A DNA stretch of 64,000 nt from Cognatundibacterium squillarum. GTDB lineage: Bacteria > Pseudomonadota > Gammaproteobacteria > Burkholderiales > Burkholderiaceae_D. Below are positions 37,508-46,853 of this stretch, piece by piece; position 1 is the first letter of the stretch; each line of letters starts with the position of its first letter. The notes beneath the pieces are model-generated. The model made no database searches. It was not told the DNA's origin and saw nothing but the letters and a program-made list of their open reading frames with translations. The stretch is from contig NZ_BMYU01000003.1 in the NCBI RefSeq assembly GCF_014652435.1, positions 1-64,000 on the forward strand. Reading direction: 5' to 3'. The translations under genes were made by a program, and so were the position numbers.

Positions 37508-38364
37508 GCGAATTTCCCTCCGGTCTGACGACGGCGTGCCCATGCCTGCAGCAGATTAATCGTGAGTAACAATACAAAGGAAATACTCAGCATGACCACT
37601 GCAATCGCCGTTGCACCGGAATAATCGTACTGTTCCAGTTTCGTAATAATAAATAAGGGGGTGATTTCAGAAACCATGGGCATATTGCCCGCGATAAAAA
37701 TCACCGAACCGTACTCACCGGTGGCACGTGCAAACGCCATCGCAAAACCGGTCAGCCACGCTGGCAGTATGGTAGGGAAAATCACGCGTACAAAAGTTTG
37801 CCAGTGACTCGCGCCCAGACTCAGCGCCGCTTCTTCCAACTCTTTTTCTGTTTCTTCCAGTACCGGTTGTACGGTACGCACGACAAACGGTAAGCCGATG
37901 AAAGTCAGCGCAACCCAGACACCCAGCGGCGTAAACGCGACCTTGATACCCAGCAGCGTCAGCCACTGACCCAGCCAGCCTTGCGGCGCGTACAGTGTTG
38001 CCAGCGTGATGCCAGCCACTGCGGTTGGCAATGCGAATGGCAAATCCACCAGTGCGTCCAGCACACGCTTACCGGGAAACGGGTAACGCACCAGTACCCA
38101 GGCCACGATCAGCCCGAAAATACCGTTGGTCATCGCTGCCAGAAACGAAGCACCGAAGGTCAGGCGGTACGATGCCATGACCCGTTCAGATGTCACTGTC
38201 GCGACAAACTGATCCCAGCTGAGTCCCAGTGTTTTCAGAAACACGGCAGACAAAGGAATCAACACAATCAGACTCAGGTACACCAACGTAAATCCCAGTG
38301 ACAGGGACAATCCCGGTATCACCTGACGTCGTCGTGGTGCAGAAGAAAAAACAGAACTCAGCAT
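37504..38364 (-). CDS. cysT: Sulfate ABC transporter permease CysT (CysU)
   Basis: 286 residues with six hydrophobic segments. The EAA loop is [20 protein letters not shown] and the second half has [19 protein letters not shown], shared by sulfate permeases. It pairs with CysW to form the membrane channel. It follows sbp by 29 bases and overlaps cysW by four. Confidence 0.95.
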   Translation of the reverse strand: MLSSVFSSAPRRRQVIPGLSLSLGFTLVYLSLIVLIPLSAVFLKTLGLSWDQFVATVTSERVMASYRLTFGASFLAAMTNGIFGLIVAWVLVRYPFPGKRVLDALVDLPFALPTAVAGITLATLYAPQGWLGQWLTLLGIKVAFTPLGVWVALTFIGLPFVVRTVQPVLEETEKELEEAALSLGASHWQTFVRVIFPTILPAWLTGFAMAFARATGEYGSVIFIAGNMPMVSEITPLFIITKLEQYDYSGATAIAVVMLSISFVLLLTINLLQAWARRRQTGGKFA

Positions 38365-38393
38365 GGGAACCTCATCTCACACGGGCAGCAATA

Positions 38394-39398
38394 TCAACGC
38401 TGACCCGGCTGGTAAATCTGATCAAATAAACCGCCGTCCGCGAAATGGGTTTTCTGTGCATTGGACCAGCCGCCAAAGGTGTCGTCGACTGTGACCAGTT
38501 TCAGTTTAGGGAATTGTGCAGCGTATTTTTTAGCTGCTTTTTCTGTGCCCGGACGGTAGTAATGTTTCGCAATCAGATCCTGTGCTTCATCGGTGTACAG
38601 GAATTGCAGATAGGCTTGTGCTACCTTGCGGGTACCGCGTTTGTCAGCAACTTTATCGACCACGGCGACTGCAGGTTCTGCCAGAATACTGATGGACGGC
38701 ACCACGATATCGACTTTATCCGGCCCGAGTTCGCGGATCGCCAGCAAGGCTTCGTTTTCCCACGCCAGCAATACGTCACCGATACCGCGCTCTACAAAGG
38801 TGGTGGTGGCACCGCGTGCGCCGGAATCCAGCACCGGAACGTTACGGTATAAGCGGCTCAGGAAATCTTTTGCAGTCGCTGCATTGCCACCCGGCTGACG
38901 CAGCGCATAAGCATAGGCGGCCAGATGGTTCCAGCGCGCACCGCCGGAAGTTTTCGGGTTTGGCGTGATCACAGCCACACCCGGCTTGACCAGATCATTC
39001 CAGTCGCGGATTTGTTTAGGATTGCCTTTACGCACCAGAAACACAATGGTCGAGGTATAAGGCGATGCATTGTTTGCAAAGCGTTTTTGCCAGTCTTTTG
39101 CCAGCAAGCCGCGCTCTGCCAGTGCATCGGTGTCATAGGCCAGCGCCAGTGTCACCACGTCGGCATCCAGACCATCAATCACGGCACGCGCCTGTTTGCC
39201 GGAACCACCATGCGATTGTTTGATCGTGACGGTGTCACCGGTACTTGCCTGCCACTGGCGGGCGAAGGCTTTATTCACATCCTGATACAGCTCACGTGTT
39301 GGGTCATACGATACGTTCAGCAAACGCACTTCTGCAGCTTGTGCCGCTGTGCCGGAAATAGCCAGTAATGCCACTGCAATCCACTTATGTACAGACAT
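38394..39398 (-). CDS. sbp: Periplasmic sulfate-binding protein
   Basis: 334 residues. A signal peptide ends near [11 protein letters not shown]. The mature part opens [20 protein letters not shown], followed by [19 protein letters not shown] and [20 protein letters not shown], the sulfate-pocket stretches of Sbp/CysP. It delivers sulfate to CysTWA. It is the first gene of the operon, with a candidate LysR-type site 79 bases before its start. Confidence 0.96.
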   Translation of the reverse strand: MSVHKWIAVALLAISGTAAQAAEVRLLNVSYDPTRELYQDVNKAFARQWQASTGDTVTIKQSHGGSGKQARAVIDGLDADVVTLALAYDTDALAERGLLAKDWQKRFANNASPYTSTIVFLVRKGNPKQIRDWNDLVKPGVAVITPNPKTSGGARWNHLAAYAYALRQPGGNAATAKDFLSRLYRNVPVLDSGARGATTTFVERGIGDVLLAWENEALLAIRELGPDKVDIVVPSISILAEPAVAVVDKVADKRGTRKVAQAYLQFLYTDEAQDLIAKHYYRPGTEKAAKKYAAQFPKLKLVTVDDTFGGWSNAQKTHFADGGLFDQIYQPGQR

Positions 39399-39477
39399 GC
39401 TTTCCTCATTTGGTTATCGAATAATGAAGTAAGCATATCTGCGGTTTTTATACATTAAAACGAAGTATTTTTTTGTT

Positions 39478-39500
39478 CTATATTCAAAAAACGAATATAG
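39478..39500. promoter_or_regulatory. Inverted repeat with LysR-box shape upstream of sbp
   Basis: CTATATTC (39478-39485) and GAATATAG (39493-39500) flank seven bases. The inner ATTC-N7-GAAT has the T-N11-A form of LysR-family boxes, fitting binding by CysB encoded in this operon. It lies between the divergent sbp and glutathione peroxidase genes. Confidence 0.45.
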
Positions 39501-39531
39501 AGCGCAGTTATTCCGGTTTTTTGTCGATTTT

Positions 39532-39554
39532 CTTATTTGAAAAATAAGTTTTTT
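39532..39554 (+). other. AT-rich hairpin with T run upstream of the peroxidase gene
   Basis: CTTATTT and AAATAAG flank GAA and are followed by six T. It has the form of a weak terminator or attenuator about 110 bases before the glutathione peroxidase start. No leader peptide was recognised. Confidence 0.3.
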
Positions 39555-39665
39555 ATCGCCTTCAGCAAAAAAGTGTTTGCTCAGCTACACTGCGCAGCGG
39601 CGCTGACAGCAGGCAATTGCCGCACGCGGTCAGCATGACTGTGTATTCCGTTTTCTCCGGAGCGA

Positions 39666-40223
39666 ATGATGAAAAAATGGCTTTTGGCACTGGGTCTGAT
39701 GCAATTTCTGGCGGTACCGGCAATGGCGGAAGACGCCGCCTCCTGCCCTGCGGTTCTGAACCACAGTTTTAACCGTCTGCAGGACGATGTACCGCAAAAC
39801 CTTTGTCAGTACAAAGGAAAAGTAGCACTGGTCGTGAATACTGCCAGCTATTGCGGTTTCACCAAGCAGTATGAAGGTCTGGAAAAGCTGTACGCCCGTT
39901 TGCAGGATAAGGGTCTGGTGATTCTGGGTTTCCCGTCGAATGATTTCGGCAAACAGGAACCGGGCAACAGCAAGGAAATTGCTGATTTCTGTTTCAATAC
40001 TTACGGCGTGAAATTCCCGATGTTTGCCAAGTCCTCCGTCAGCGGCAAAGATATCAATCCGCTGTACGCCGAACTGGTCAAAGCCACCGGTACCACGCCG
40101 AAATGGAATTTCTACAAATATCTGATCGACCGTAACGGTAAAGTGCTGCATGCATATTCCAGCGTGACCACACCGGACGATAAAAAACTGGTCAGCGATA
40201 TTGAGAAAGCACTGGCGCAGTAA
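39666..40223 (+). CDS. Exported glutathione peroxidase family protein
   Basis: 185 residues. A signal peptide (MMKKWLLALGLMQFLAVPAMA) points to the periplasm. The peroxidatic cysteine is C63 in NTASYCGFTKQYEGL; the FPSNDFGKQEPG and KWNFYKYLIDRNG motifs complete the family pattern, with glutamine and tryptophan of the catalytic tetrad. It uses cysteine, not selenocysteine. Family members reduce hydroperoxides, often with thioredoxin. It is followed by a strong terminator. Confidence 0.92.
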   Translation: MMKKWLLALGLMQFLAVPAMAEDAASCPAVLNHSFNRLQDDVPQNLCQYKGKVALVVNTASYCGFTKQYEGLEKLYARLQDKGLVILGFPSNDFGKQEPGNSKEIADFCFNTYGVKFPMFAKSSVSGKDINPLYAELVKATGTTPKWNFYKYLIDRNGKVLHAYSSVTTPDDKKLVSDIEKALAQ

Positions 40224-40252
40224 TCAACGCGATTCCCGCTATCAAAGCAAAA

Positions 40253-40284
40253 GCCTGAAACCAGAACGGTTTCAGGCTTTTTTC
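40253..40284 (+). terminator. Rho-independent terminator after the peroxidase gene
   Basis: GCCTGAAACC (40253-40262) pairs with GGTTTCAGGC (40268-40277), followed by six T. Confidence 0.92.
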
Positions 40285-40309
40285 ATTTTCAGACTCAGTG
40301 CTGACTTGC

Positions 40310-40945
40310 TCAGCCTGCTGCAGAGACGGCCGAACGCGCCTGTTCCGACAAAAATCCACCCAGCGTTGCATGCACCATTGCAGCGACAATCTGCTCGTGG
40401 CTCATGCGTTTATCGCGCAACAGAAAATCCACAGTCGGATCGCAGGCGCGTGAATACAGGGTGTAGACCAGCACATCGTCCGGTACCAGCGGGGTCAGTG
40501 CGCCCTGTTCACGGGCTTTTGCCACCATCGCATGGAAACGCTTGTGCATTTTCAGGGCCAGCGTAATGTATTCCAGATTCAGCATCAGGCTGCGCTGCAG
40601 GGTCAGACTGGTCGATGGCAGATGCGGCACACCACCCTCCAGCCGCAATTTCAGCGACCAGGTCAGGATATGGCGGATCTTTTCGATTTCCGGCATCGTT
40701 TCCGGCAGCGTTTCCAGCTCTGCCATCGTCGCATTCAGCAAACGGATCAGCGCCGCAGCCGCCAGCTTGTCTTTGGAAGAGAAGTGCTTGTACAGACTTC
40801 CCTTCGCAATGCCGACCGCATCCGCCACATCATCCATGGTCATCAGGTCGTAACCTTTTTCTGACAAAAGACGGTTAACGGCATCGATGATCGCTTCTTC
40901 GCGCGCATCAAATTGTTGTTTTTTAAAGGGAATCCGTATCTTCAC
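40310..40945 (-). CDS. TetR family transcriptional regulator
   Basis: About 211 residues if it starts at the GTG at 40945, which has a GGAAA stretch upstream. A longer frame reaches an ATG at 41020, but this would place the inverted repeat at 40986-41001 inside the gene. The N-terminal helix-turn-helix is MTMDDVADAVGIAKGSLYKHF. The C-terminal ligand domain has no recognised type; an AcrR-like tail is possible. It is divergent from the lipid operon that starts at 41098, which it likely represses. Confidence 0.85.
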   Translation of the reverse strand: MKIRIPFKKQQFDAREEAIIDAVNRLLSEKGYDLMTMDDVADAVGIAKGSLYKHFSSKDKLAAAALIRLLNATMAELETLPETMPEIEKIRHILTWSLKLRLEGGVPHLPSTSLTLQRSLMLNLEYITLALKMHKRFHAMVAKAREQGALTPLVPDDVLVYTLYSRACDPTVDFLLRDKRMSHEQIVAAMVHATLGGFLSEQARSAVSAAG

Positions 40946-40985
40946 AATTTTTTCCAGCACAAATAAAAACTTTGTAGTATATTTT

Positions 40986-41001
40986 GTGACTGATGAGTCA
41001 C
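40986..41001. promoter_or_regulatory. Inverted repeat, candidate TetR operator
   Basis: GTGACT-GATG-AGTCAC: six-base arms around four bases. It lies in the promoter region shared by the TetR gene and the divergent lipid operon, 41 bases before the GTG start, a usual place for a TetR self-operator. Confidence 0.6.
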
Positions 41002-41097
41002 GTTTTGAATCAACAGTCATATTTTATCCCAGATCGCAGCTTTTTCCAGAAAAAGCTTGCGCCGTGATCTGAACACTGAACCCGACAGGAAAACGCC

Positions 41098-42390
41098 ATG
41101 AGAATCGCTGTAATCGGTTCCGGCATCGCCGGACTCTCCGCCGCCTACCAGCTGGCAAAAAGCAAACAGGATGTCTGCCTGTTTGAAGCCAATGACTATT
41201 TCGGCGGGCATACCCATACCGTCGATGTCGATGTTGACGGTCACCGCTTCGGCGTGGACACGGGTTTTCTGGTGTTCAATCACCATACCTACCCGAATCT
41301 GGTGCGCCTGTTTCAGGATTTGCAAATCGATACGGTGAATACCGACATGTCGTTTTCGGTCAGCATGCCCGGCCCGGATGGCAAGGCACTGGAATGGTCG
41401 GGCACCAGTCTGGATACCGTGTTTGCCCAGCGCAGCAATCTGCTGCGCCCAGGCTTCTGGCGCATGCTGCGCGACATTCTACGCTTCAACAAACAAACCA
41501 CCGATCTGGCAAAAAGTCAGAATCTGGACGACTGGCAAATGCCACTGGGACAATTTCTGGATCGCTTCAACTACAGCCATGAATTCCGTCAGTGGTATCT
41601 GCTGCCGATGGCAGCCTGTATCTGGTCTTGTCCGACAGAAACCATGATGGCATTTCCGGTCGCTTCGTTTGCCACCTTCTGCCATAACCACGGCCTGCTG
41701 CAAATCACAGATCGTCCGCAATGGCGCACGGTGCGCGGCGGTGCGCGTCAGTACGTAGAAAAAATCCTGCAGGCGATTCCGCAAACCTGTCTGAACACAC
41801 CGGTACGCGCAGTGCGTATCGGCGCGGGTGGCCTGCCGGAAGTGCAGACCGATGCCGGCAGTGAAGTGTTTGATCAGGTGGTATTTGCCTGCCACAGCGA
41901 CCAGACCCTGCGTTTGCTGGAAGGCGCCACTACCGAAGAATCCGCGATCCTGAGTGCCGTCCGCTACCAGCCGAATGTGGCGGTACTGCATACCGACGCT
42001 TCGGTACTGCCAGCGCGTCAGAAAGCCTGGTCTGCATGGAATTATCAGAGCGAAGGCGGCGCCGAACCGCGTGTCTGCGTGCATTATCTGCTGAACCAGC
42101 TGCAACCTTTACCGTGCAGCACGCCGGTGATCGTGACACTGAATCCGGTGTCTGAAATCGCCAAAGATAAAATCATCGCCAGCTACGACTACGCTCACCC
42201 TGTGTTTGATCAGGCAGCGGTAGCAGCACAGCAGCAACTGAACCGCATTCAGGGTCAGCGCCGCCTGTGGTTTGCCGGAGCATGGACTGGCTACGGCTTC
42301 CATGAAGACGGTCTGAAATCCGGCTTAAAAGTCGCACAGGGTATTTTGCAGCAAATGCTGGCAGAACAAAGCTGGGCGGACGCCGCATAA
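41098..42390 (+). CDS. NAD/FAD-binding amine-oxidase-like oxidoreductase
   Basis: 430 residues. The N-terminal dinucleotide fold is IAVIGSGIAGLSAAYQLAKS (residues 3-22), followed by FEANDYFGGHTHTVDVDVDG. The C-terminal FAD-closing part is RLWFAGAWTGYGFHEDGLKSG. This family is always next to DUF1365 and a Cfa-like methyltransferase, and is thought to alter membrane fatty acyl chains. The exact reaction is not established. It opens a seven-gene run with tight spacing (DUF1365 starts eight bases after). Confidence 0.87.
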   Translation: MRIAVIGSGIAGLSAAYQLAKSKQDVCLFEANDYFGGHTHTVDVDVDGHRFGVDTGFLVFNHHTYPNLVRLFQDLQIDTVNTDMSFSVSMPGPDGKALEWSGTSLDTVFAQRSNLLRPGFWRMLRDILRFNKQTTDLAKSQNLDDWQMPLGQFLDRFNYSHEFRQWYLLPMAACIWSCPTETMMAFPVASFATFCHNHGLLQITDRPQWRTVRGGARQYVEKILQAIPQTCLNTPVRAVRIGAGGLPEVQTDAGSEVFDQVVFACHSDQTLRLLEGATTEESAILSAVRYQPNVAVLHTDASVLPARQKAWSAWNYQSEGGAEPRVCVHYLLNQLQPLPCSTPVIVTLNPVSEIAKDKIIASYDYAHPVFDQAAVAAQQQLNRIQGQRRLWFAGAWTGYGFHEDGLKSGLKVAQGILQQMLAEQSWADAA

Positions 42391-42398
42391 GGATGATC

Positions 42399-43175
42399 AT
42401 GGAATCTGCGTTTCCTGTTCAGATTTGTACCGGTACCGTCATGCATAAGCGTTTGCGTCCGGCGGTGAATGCATTCCGTTACGGCGTGTTCTTTTTGCGT
42501 CTGCAACTCAGAGCACTGGAACAACAACCGCAAAGCCGTTTCCGCTGGTTTTCCGTGAACCGTTTTAATCTGCTGGCATTTCACATGAAAGACCATGCGG
42601 ACGGCAAAGGCCGCCTGAGTGCATGGGCCGATCAGATTCTGCATGCCAACGGCATTCACGATGCCGACGGTGAAATCACACTGCAATGCTTTCCGCGTGT
42701 GCTTGGCTATGTGTTTAATCCGGTCTCGTTCTGGTTTTGTCACCGTGCCGACGGTGCGCTGCGCGCCGTGATCTGCGAAGTGAATAACACCTTCGGCGAA
42801 AAACATATTTATCTGCTGGCAGGTGAGCAGCCGCTGGGCAATGGCGTGCAGTTACAGGCACGCAAAATTTTCCATGTCTCGCCGTTTTGCGAAACCACAG
42901 GCCAGTACCGTTTCCGCTTTATCCGCCGCGAACAGGATGCAAGGGTTGCAGCGCGGATTGAATACGATGATGTAGCCGGTCCGCTGATTACCACCAGCGT
43001 TTCCGGACAAGTACATGCGATGAGCGACCGCCGCATTCTGCAGGTTTTCGCGCGCTATCCGCTGATGACGCTGGCCGTAGTCTGGCGTATCCACTGGCAA
43101 GCTTTGCGTTTATGGATCAAGCGCGTTCCTTTCTTCACTAAACCCCTTCCGCCGTCTCAAGAGGTCAGCCGATGA
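42399..43175 (+). CDS. DUF1365 family protein
   Basis: 258 residues from the ATG at 42399, which has AAGG six bases upstream; the ATG at 42393 sits on that site. Family marks include CTGTVMHKRLRPAVNAFRYG, FNPVSFWFCHRADGALRAVI and EVNNTFGEKHIYLL. No biochemical role is established. It overlaps the following methyltransferase gene by four bases and belongs with the flavin oxidoreductase before it. Confidence 0.87.
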   Translation: MESAFPVQICTGTVMHKRLRPAVNAFRYGVFFLRLQLRALEQQPQSRFRWFSVNRFNLLAFHMKDHADGKGRLSAWADQILHANGIHDADGEITLQCFPRVLGYVFNPVSFWFCHRADGALRAVICEVNNTFGEKHIYLLAGEQPLGNGVQLQARKIFHVSPFCETTGQYRFRFIRREQDARVAARIEYDDVAGPLITTSVSGQVHAMSDRRILQVFARYPLMTLAVVWRIHWQALRLWIKRVPFFTKPLPPSQEVSR

Positions 43176-44416
43176 ACACTTTGTCACCAACGATGCCATC
43201 CAACGATGACAGCCTGTCCAGTCTCGATACCCGCGCCTTTCCGACCGGTGTTGCCACCGTTCTCAAGCATCTGGCGCGTTTGCGCGAAGGCTGTCTGACA
43301 CTGCATTTTCCCGATGGTCAGAGTGCCACATTCGGACAGCTGACAGAACAGGGCTTGCATGCCGTACTGCATTTGCGCGACTGGTCAGTAATCCGTTCCG
43401 TACTGCGCTCAGGCGATATCGGCTTTGCGGAAAGTTATATCGCCGGACACTGGCACAGCCCGAATCCGGTCAGCCTGCTGGAACTGGTAACGCGCAACCG
43501 CGAAGCACTGGAACAAGTAATTTACGGCAGCTGGTGGGGTAGTTTGCTGTATCGCATACGCCATCTGCTGAACCGCAATTCACGCAGCGGCAGCCGAAAA
43601 AATATCCATGCGCACTACGATATCGGCAATGCGTTTTACCGTTTGTGGCTGGATACATCAATGACGTATTCCAGTGCAATTTTTGATCCGGCTGCCGATG
43701 AAGATCTGACGACTGCACAGGACAGAAAATACCGCCGCATTCTGCAGGCACTGCAATTACCTGCAGATGCCAGCGTGCTGGAAATCGGTTGTGGCTGGGG
43801 CGGTTTTGCAGAACTGGCGGCGCGCGAAGCCGGCGCAAAAGTCACTGGCTTAACACTCTCGACAGAACAGCTCGCCTATGCGCGTAAGCGTCTGGCGCAG
43901 GCGGGTGTTGGTGAGCAGACCGATCTGCGTTTGCAGGATTACCGCGATACCGAAGGGGCTTACGATGGCATCGCGTCGATAGAAATGTTTGAAGCCGTTG
44001 GCGAAGAATACTGGCAGGACTATTTCGCCTGCCTGAAACGTAATCTGAAATCCGGCGCACGTGCCTGCATTCAAAGCATCGTGATTGATGAGCGTTTGTT
44101 TGAACGTTACCGCAGCGGCACTGATTTTATTCAGCAATACATTTTCCCCGGCGGCATGCTGCCATCCATCGAACGCTTCCATGCCATGGCAGAACAGCAC
44201 GGACTGGAAGTGTGCAACACCTTCAGCTTTGGTCAGGACTATGCAACCACCCTGCATTTGTGGCGTCAGCAATTCCTGCAGCAATTGCCGCAGGTACGTG
44301 CACAGGGCTTTGATGATGCGTTCATCCGCACCTGGGAATTTTATCTGGTGTACTGCGAAGCGGGCTTCCGTTCCGGCAACATCAGCGTTGCCCAGTTCAC
44401 CCTGAGAAAACCATGA
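43172..44416 (+). CDS. Cyclopropane-fatty-acyl-phospholipid synthase family methyltransferase
   Basis: 414 residues. The SAM motif is VLEIGCGWGGFAELAAREAG and later GLTLSTEQLAYARKRL; an N-terminal SCP2/CFA-type domain holds SVLRSGDIGFAESYIAGHW; NIHAHYDIGNAFYRLWLD and YIFPGGMLPS are further CFA landmarks. Classic members add a methylene bridge to unsaturated acyl chains of membrane phospholipids; homologues in clusters of this type may do related acyl methylations, as in furan fatty acid formation. The operon position favours a lipid role. Confidence 0.92.
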   Translation: MNTLSPTMPSNDDSLSSLDTRAFPTGVATVLKHLARLREGCLTLHFPDGQSATFGQLTEQGLHAVLHLRDWSVIRSVLRSGDIGFAESYIAGHWHSPNPVSLLELVTRNREALEQVIYGSWWGSLLYRIRHLLNRNSRSGSRKNIHAHYDIGNAFYRLWLDTSMTYSSAIFDPAADEDLTTAQDRKYRRILQALQLPADASVLEIGCGWGGFAELAAREAGAKVTGLTLSTEQLAYARKRLAQAGVGEQTDLRLQDYRDTEGAYDGIASIEMFEAVGEEYWQDYFACLKRNLKSGARACIQSIVIDERLFERYRSGTDFIQQYIFPGGMLPSIERFHAMAEQHGLEVCNTFSFGQDYATTLHLWRQQFLQQLPQVRAQGFDDAFIRTWEFYLVYCEAGFRSGNISVAQFTLRKP

Positions 44417-44964
44417 AACCCGCCCTGTTCTGCCAGTTTGCGATTGTTGCCTGTGTTGTACTGTCGCCGCTGCATGCCGCGCTGGCAGCGCAACCACCGG
44501 CACCGGCGGCAGTCACGACCGAATTGCGCCAGCCATTTTTACTCGGCCAGGGTACGCACCGCTGGTTTGGTTTAAAAATTTTTGATGCGACGCTGTGGAG
44601 CACCACACAGGAATGGCAGGGACTGACGCAGCGTTTCGCGCTGGAACTGCGCTATGCGCGGCATTTGTCCGGAAAAAAAATTGCCGAAGTCAGCATCGAA
44701 GAAATGCAGAAACTGGAAAAGCTGAAGCCGGAACAGCAGCAACGCTGGCTGCAGCAAATGCAGGCGATGTTTCCGGATGTTGAAGAAAACACCCGCCTTA
44801 CCGGTGTGCATTTACCGGGTGAAGGCGCACGTTTTTTTCTGAATGACCAGCCGCTCGGTGAAATCGGCGATCCGGAATTTGCGCGTCTGTTCTTTGGTAT
44901 CTGGCTGGATAGCCGCAGCTCTGTACCGGCACTGCGTGCGCAGCTGACCGGCAAACCACGCTGA
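44413..44964 (+). CDS. Exported chalcone-isomerase-like protein
   Basis: 183 residues with a signal peptide ending near ALAAQPPAP. The domain carries HRWFGLKIFDATLW and LRYARHLSGKKIAEVSIEEM, followed by FFLNDQPLGEIGDPEFARLFFGIWLD (seen in pieces), the usual pattern of bacterial chalcone-isomerase-like (PF16036 type) proteins. These bind fatty acids in plants; bacterial substrates are unknown. It overlaps the CFA gene by four bases. Confidence 0.8.
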   Translation: MKPALFCQFAIVACVVLSPLHAALAAQPPAPAAVTTELRQPFLLGQGTHRWFGLKIFDATLWSTTQEWQGLTQRFALELRYARHLSGKKIAEVSIEEMQKLEKLKPEQQQRWLQQMQAMFPDVEENTRLTGVHLPGEGARFFLNDQPLGEIGDPEFARLFFGIWLDSRSSVPALRAQLTGKPR

Positions 44965-44977
44965 TCAGGAGATCATG

Positions 44978-45544
44978 ATGTTTCGTACTTTCCCGCGTCT
45001 GCGCAGCATGGCTGTGCGCACTTTTACCGGCCTGCTGACCGCAGCCCTGCTCTCTTCCTGTGCGAGTACCATGGATATTTCCCGCTACAACAACGAACGC
45101 CCGGTATTACAGGTTGAAAACTATTTCAACGGCAAGCTGGATGCCTGGGGCATGTTTCAGGATCGCTCCGGCGATATCGTCAAACGCTTTACCGTAGAAA
45201 TGGATTGCCAGTGGAATGGCGATACCGGCACGCTGAATGAGTATTTCACGTACAGCGACGGCACGAAGCAAACCCGTATCTGGACGCTGAAAAAAACCGG
45301 CAATGGCAAACTGACCGGCATCGCTGCAGATGTGGTCGGCGAAGCACAGGGTGAAGTAGCCGGTAACACGCTGCATCTGCGCTATGTGCTGGCCTTGCCG
45401 GTGGATGGGCGCATCATTAATGTGAATATGGATGATGTGATGGTACTGATGGATCAGCAAGTGATGCTGAACCGTGCCGTGATGAGCAAGTTCGGCGTAC
45501 AGCTCGGCACCGTGACTTTATCGTTCCGCAAACGTCAGGGATAA
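44978..45544 (+). CDS. DUF3833 family lipoprotein
   Basis: 188 residues from the ATG at 44978, where AGGAG lies six bases upstream; an ATG at 44975 is too close. A lipoprotein signal ends LLSSCAS. The mature chain has LQVENYFNGKLDAWGMFQDR and NEYFTYSDGTKQTRIW, and is rich in beta strands. It regularly follows the FAD/DUF1365/CFA trio in proteobacteria. The function is not known. It is presumably at the periplasmic face. Confidence 0.85.
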   Translation: MFRTFPRLRSMAVRTFTGLLTAALLSSCASTMDISRYNNERPVLQVENYFNGKLDAWGMFQDRSGDIVKRFTVEMDCQWNGDTGTLNEYFTYSDGTKQTRIWTLKKTGNGKLTGIAADVVGEAQGEVAGNTLHLRYVLALPVDGRIINVNMDDVMVLMDQQVMLNRAVMSKFGVQLGTVTLSFRKRQG

Positions 45545-45547
45545 ATC

Positions 45548-46315
45548 ATGAACACCCCTGTGACTGACTGGCGCGGCAAACGTGTCTGGATCATCGGTGC
45601 CTCCAGCGGCATTGGCGCTGAAACCGCTAAACAACTGAGCGCACAAGGCGCGAAGCTGGCTTTATCCGCACGCCGTAAAACGCTGCTGGAGCAGGTAGCC
45701 GCCAGCTGCCATGATGCACTGGTACTGGAAGCAGACATCACCGACAACGCCACCCTGCAACAAGCGAATGCAGAATTGCTGGCGCAATGGGGCGGCTATG
45801 ATCTGGTGCTGATTGTGTCCGGCACGTACCACCCTATGCGCGCCGAAACCTTTGATCTGCGGGCAGCACAGCAAACCATTGATGTGAACCTGAAAGGCGT
45901 GTATCAGGTACTGGACAATGTGCTGCCAGTTTTTCTGAAACAGCAATCCGGCGGCATTGGTGTGGTGGGTTCGGTCGCAGGCTTATCCGGTTTGCCGGAT
46001 GCACTGGCTTACGGCCCGAGCAAAGCCGCGCTGATCAACCTGTGCGAATCTTTATATTTTGATTTACATGCAAAAGGCGTGGCGGTGTATATGATTAATC
46101 CCGGCTTTGTGGATACACCGATGACATCGGTGAATAAATTCACGATGCCAGCCTTAATGACACCGCCGCAAGCTGCCACCGCGCTGATTCGTGGCATCAT
46201 GAACGGTGAATTTCATATTCACTTTCCACGCCGCTTCACCAACTGGCTGCGCTTTGCGCGCCTGTTACCGTATCGCGGCTACTTTTATCTGATCCACAAA
46301 TTCACCGGACTATGA
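45548..46315 (+). CDS. Short-chain dehydrogenase/reductase
   Basis: 255 residues. The Rossmann glycine motif is IIGASSGIGAETAKQL; a catalytic serine-tyrosine-lysine set is in VGSVAGLSGLPDALAYGPSK (Tyr and Lys four apart). The C-terminal end is hydrophobic and may dock on the membrane. It probably reduces or oxidises a lipid carbonyl or hydroxyl group. It lies three bases after the DUF3833 gene and overlaps the next by four bases. Confidence 0.88.
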   Translation: MNTPVTDWRGKRVWIIGASSGIGAETAKQLSAQGAKLALSARRKTLLEQVAASCHDALVLEADITDNATLQQANAELLAQWGGYDLVLIVSGTYHPMRAETFDLRAAQQTIDVNLKGVYQVLDNVLPVFLKQQSGGIGVVGSVAGLSGLPDALAYGPSKAALINLCESLYFDLHAKGVAVYMINPGFVDTPMTSVNKFTMPALMTPPQAATALIRGIMNGEFHIHFPRRFTNWLRFARLLPYRGYFYLIHKFTGL

Positions 46316-46770
46316 ATAACAACGCGCACGCAACGGAACAAAGCTGTCAGCACAGTCTGCAACAGCTGGTGCTATTCTTTGAAACCATCAGCCCCAACAG
46401 CGTGCAGCGCATTCCCGACATTTACAGCGCCGACGCCTACTTCAAAGACCCGTTCAATGAAGTGCGCGGCGTGGAAGCGGTAAAAAAAATCTTTGTACAC
46501 ATGTTTGTGCAAGTCGAAGCGCCACGCTTTATCGTCACCAATACCGTACTGCAAGGCGATCAGGCCTTTCTGTGCTGGGAATTTATCTTCCGCTTCCGCC
46601 GCTTCAGCAACGAAGAACAATGCGTGCGCGGCGTCACGCATTTCCGTTTCGACAGCAACGGCAAAGTCAGCATGCACCGCGATTACTGGGACGCCGCTGA
46701 AGAACTCTACGAAAAACTCCCCGTCCTGCGCCACCTGATGCGCTGGCTACGCCGCACGGCGAATCAGTAA
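46312..46770 (+). CDS. NTF2-like (SnoaL-type) protein
   Basis: 152 residues. The cone-fold pattern is visible: PDIYSADAYFKDPFNEVRGVEAVKKIF (in pieces), then FLCWEFIFRFRR and VTHFRFDSNGKVSMHRDYWD. Such proteins bind or isomerise small hydrophobic molecules. It is the seventh and last gene of the lipid operon. No downstream terminator with a T run is found. Confidence 0.82.
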   Translation: MNNNAHATEQSCQHSLQQLVLFFETISPNSVQRIPDIYSADAYFKDPFNEVRGVEAVKKIFVHMFVQVEAPRFIVTNTVLQGDQAFLCWEFIFRFRRFSNEEQCVRGVTHFRFDSNGKVSMHRDYWDAAEELYEKLPVLRHLMRWLRRTANQ

Positions 46771-46853
46771 CGGCAACGTCCGGCGCTCTTCAGATATACT
46801 AATTTCTGGCGGATACAAATACGTGTCCGCAATACATACAATTAATTGAATCA

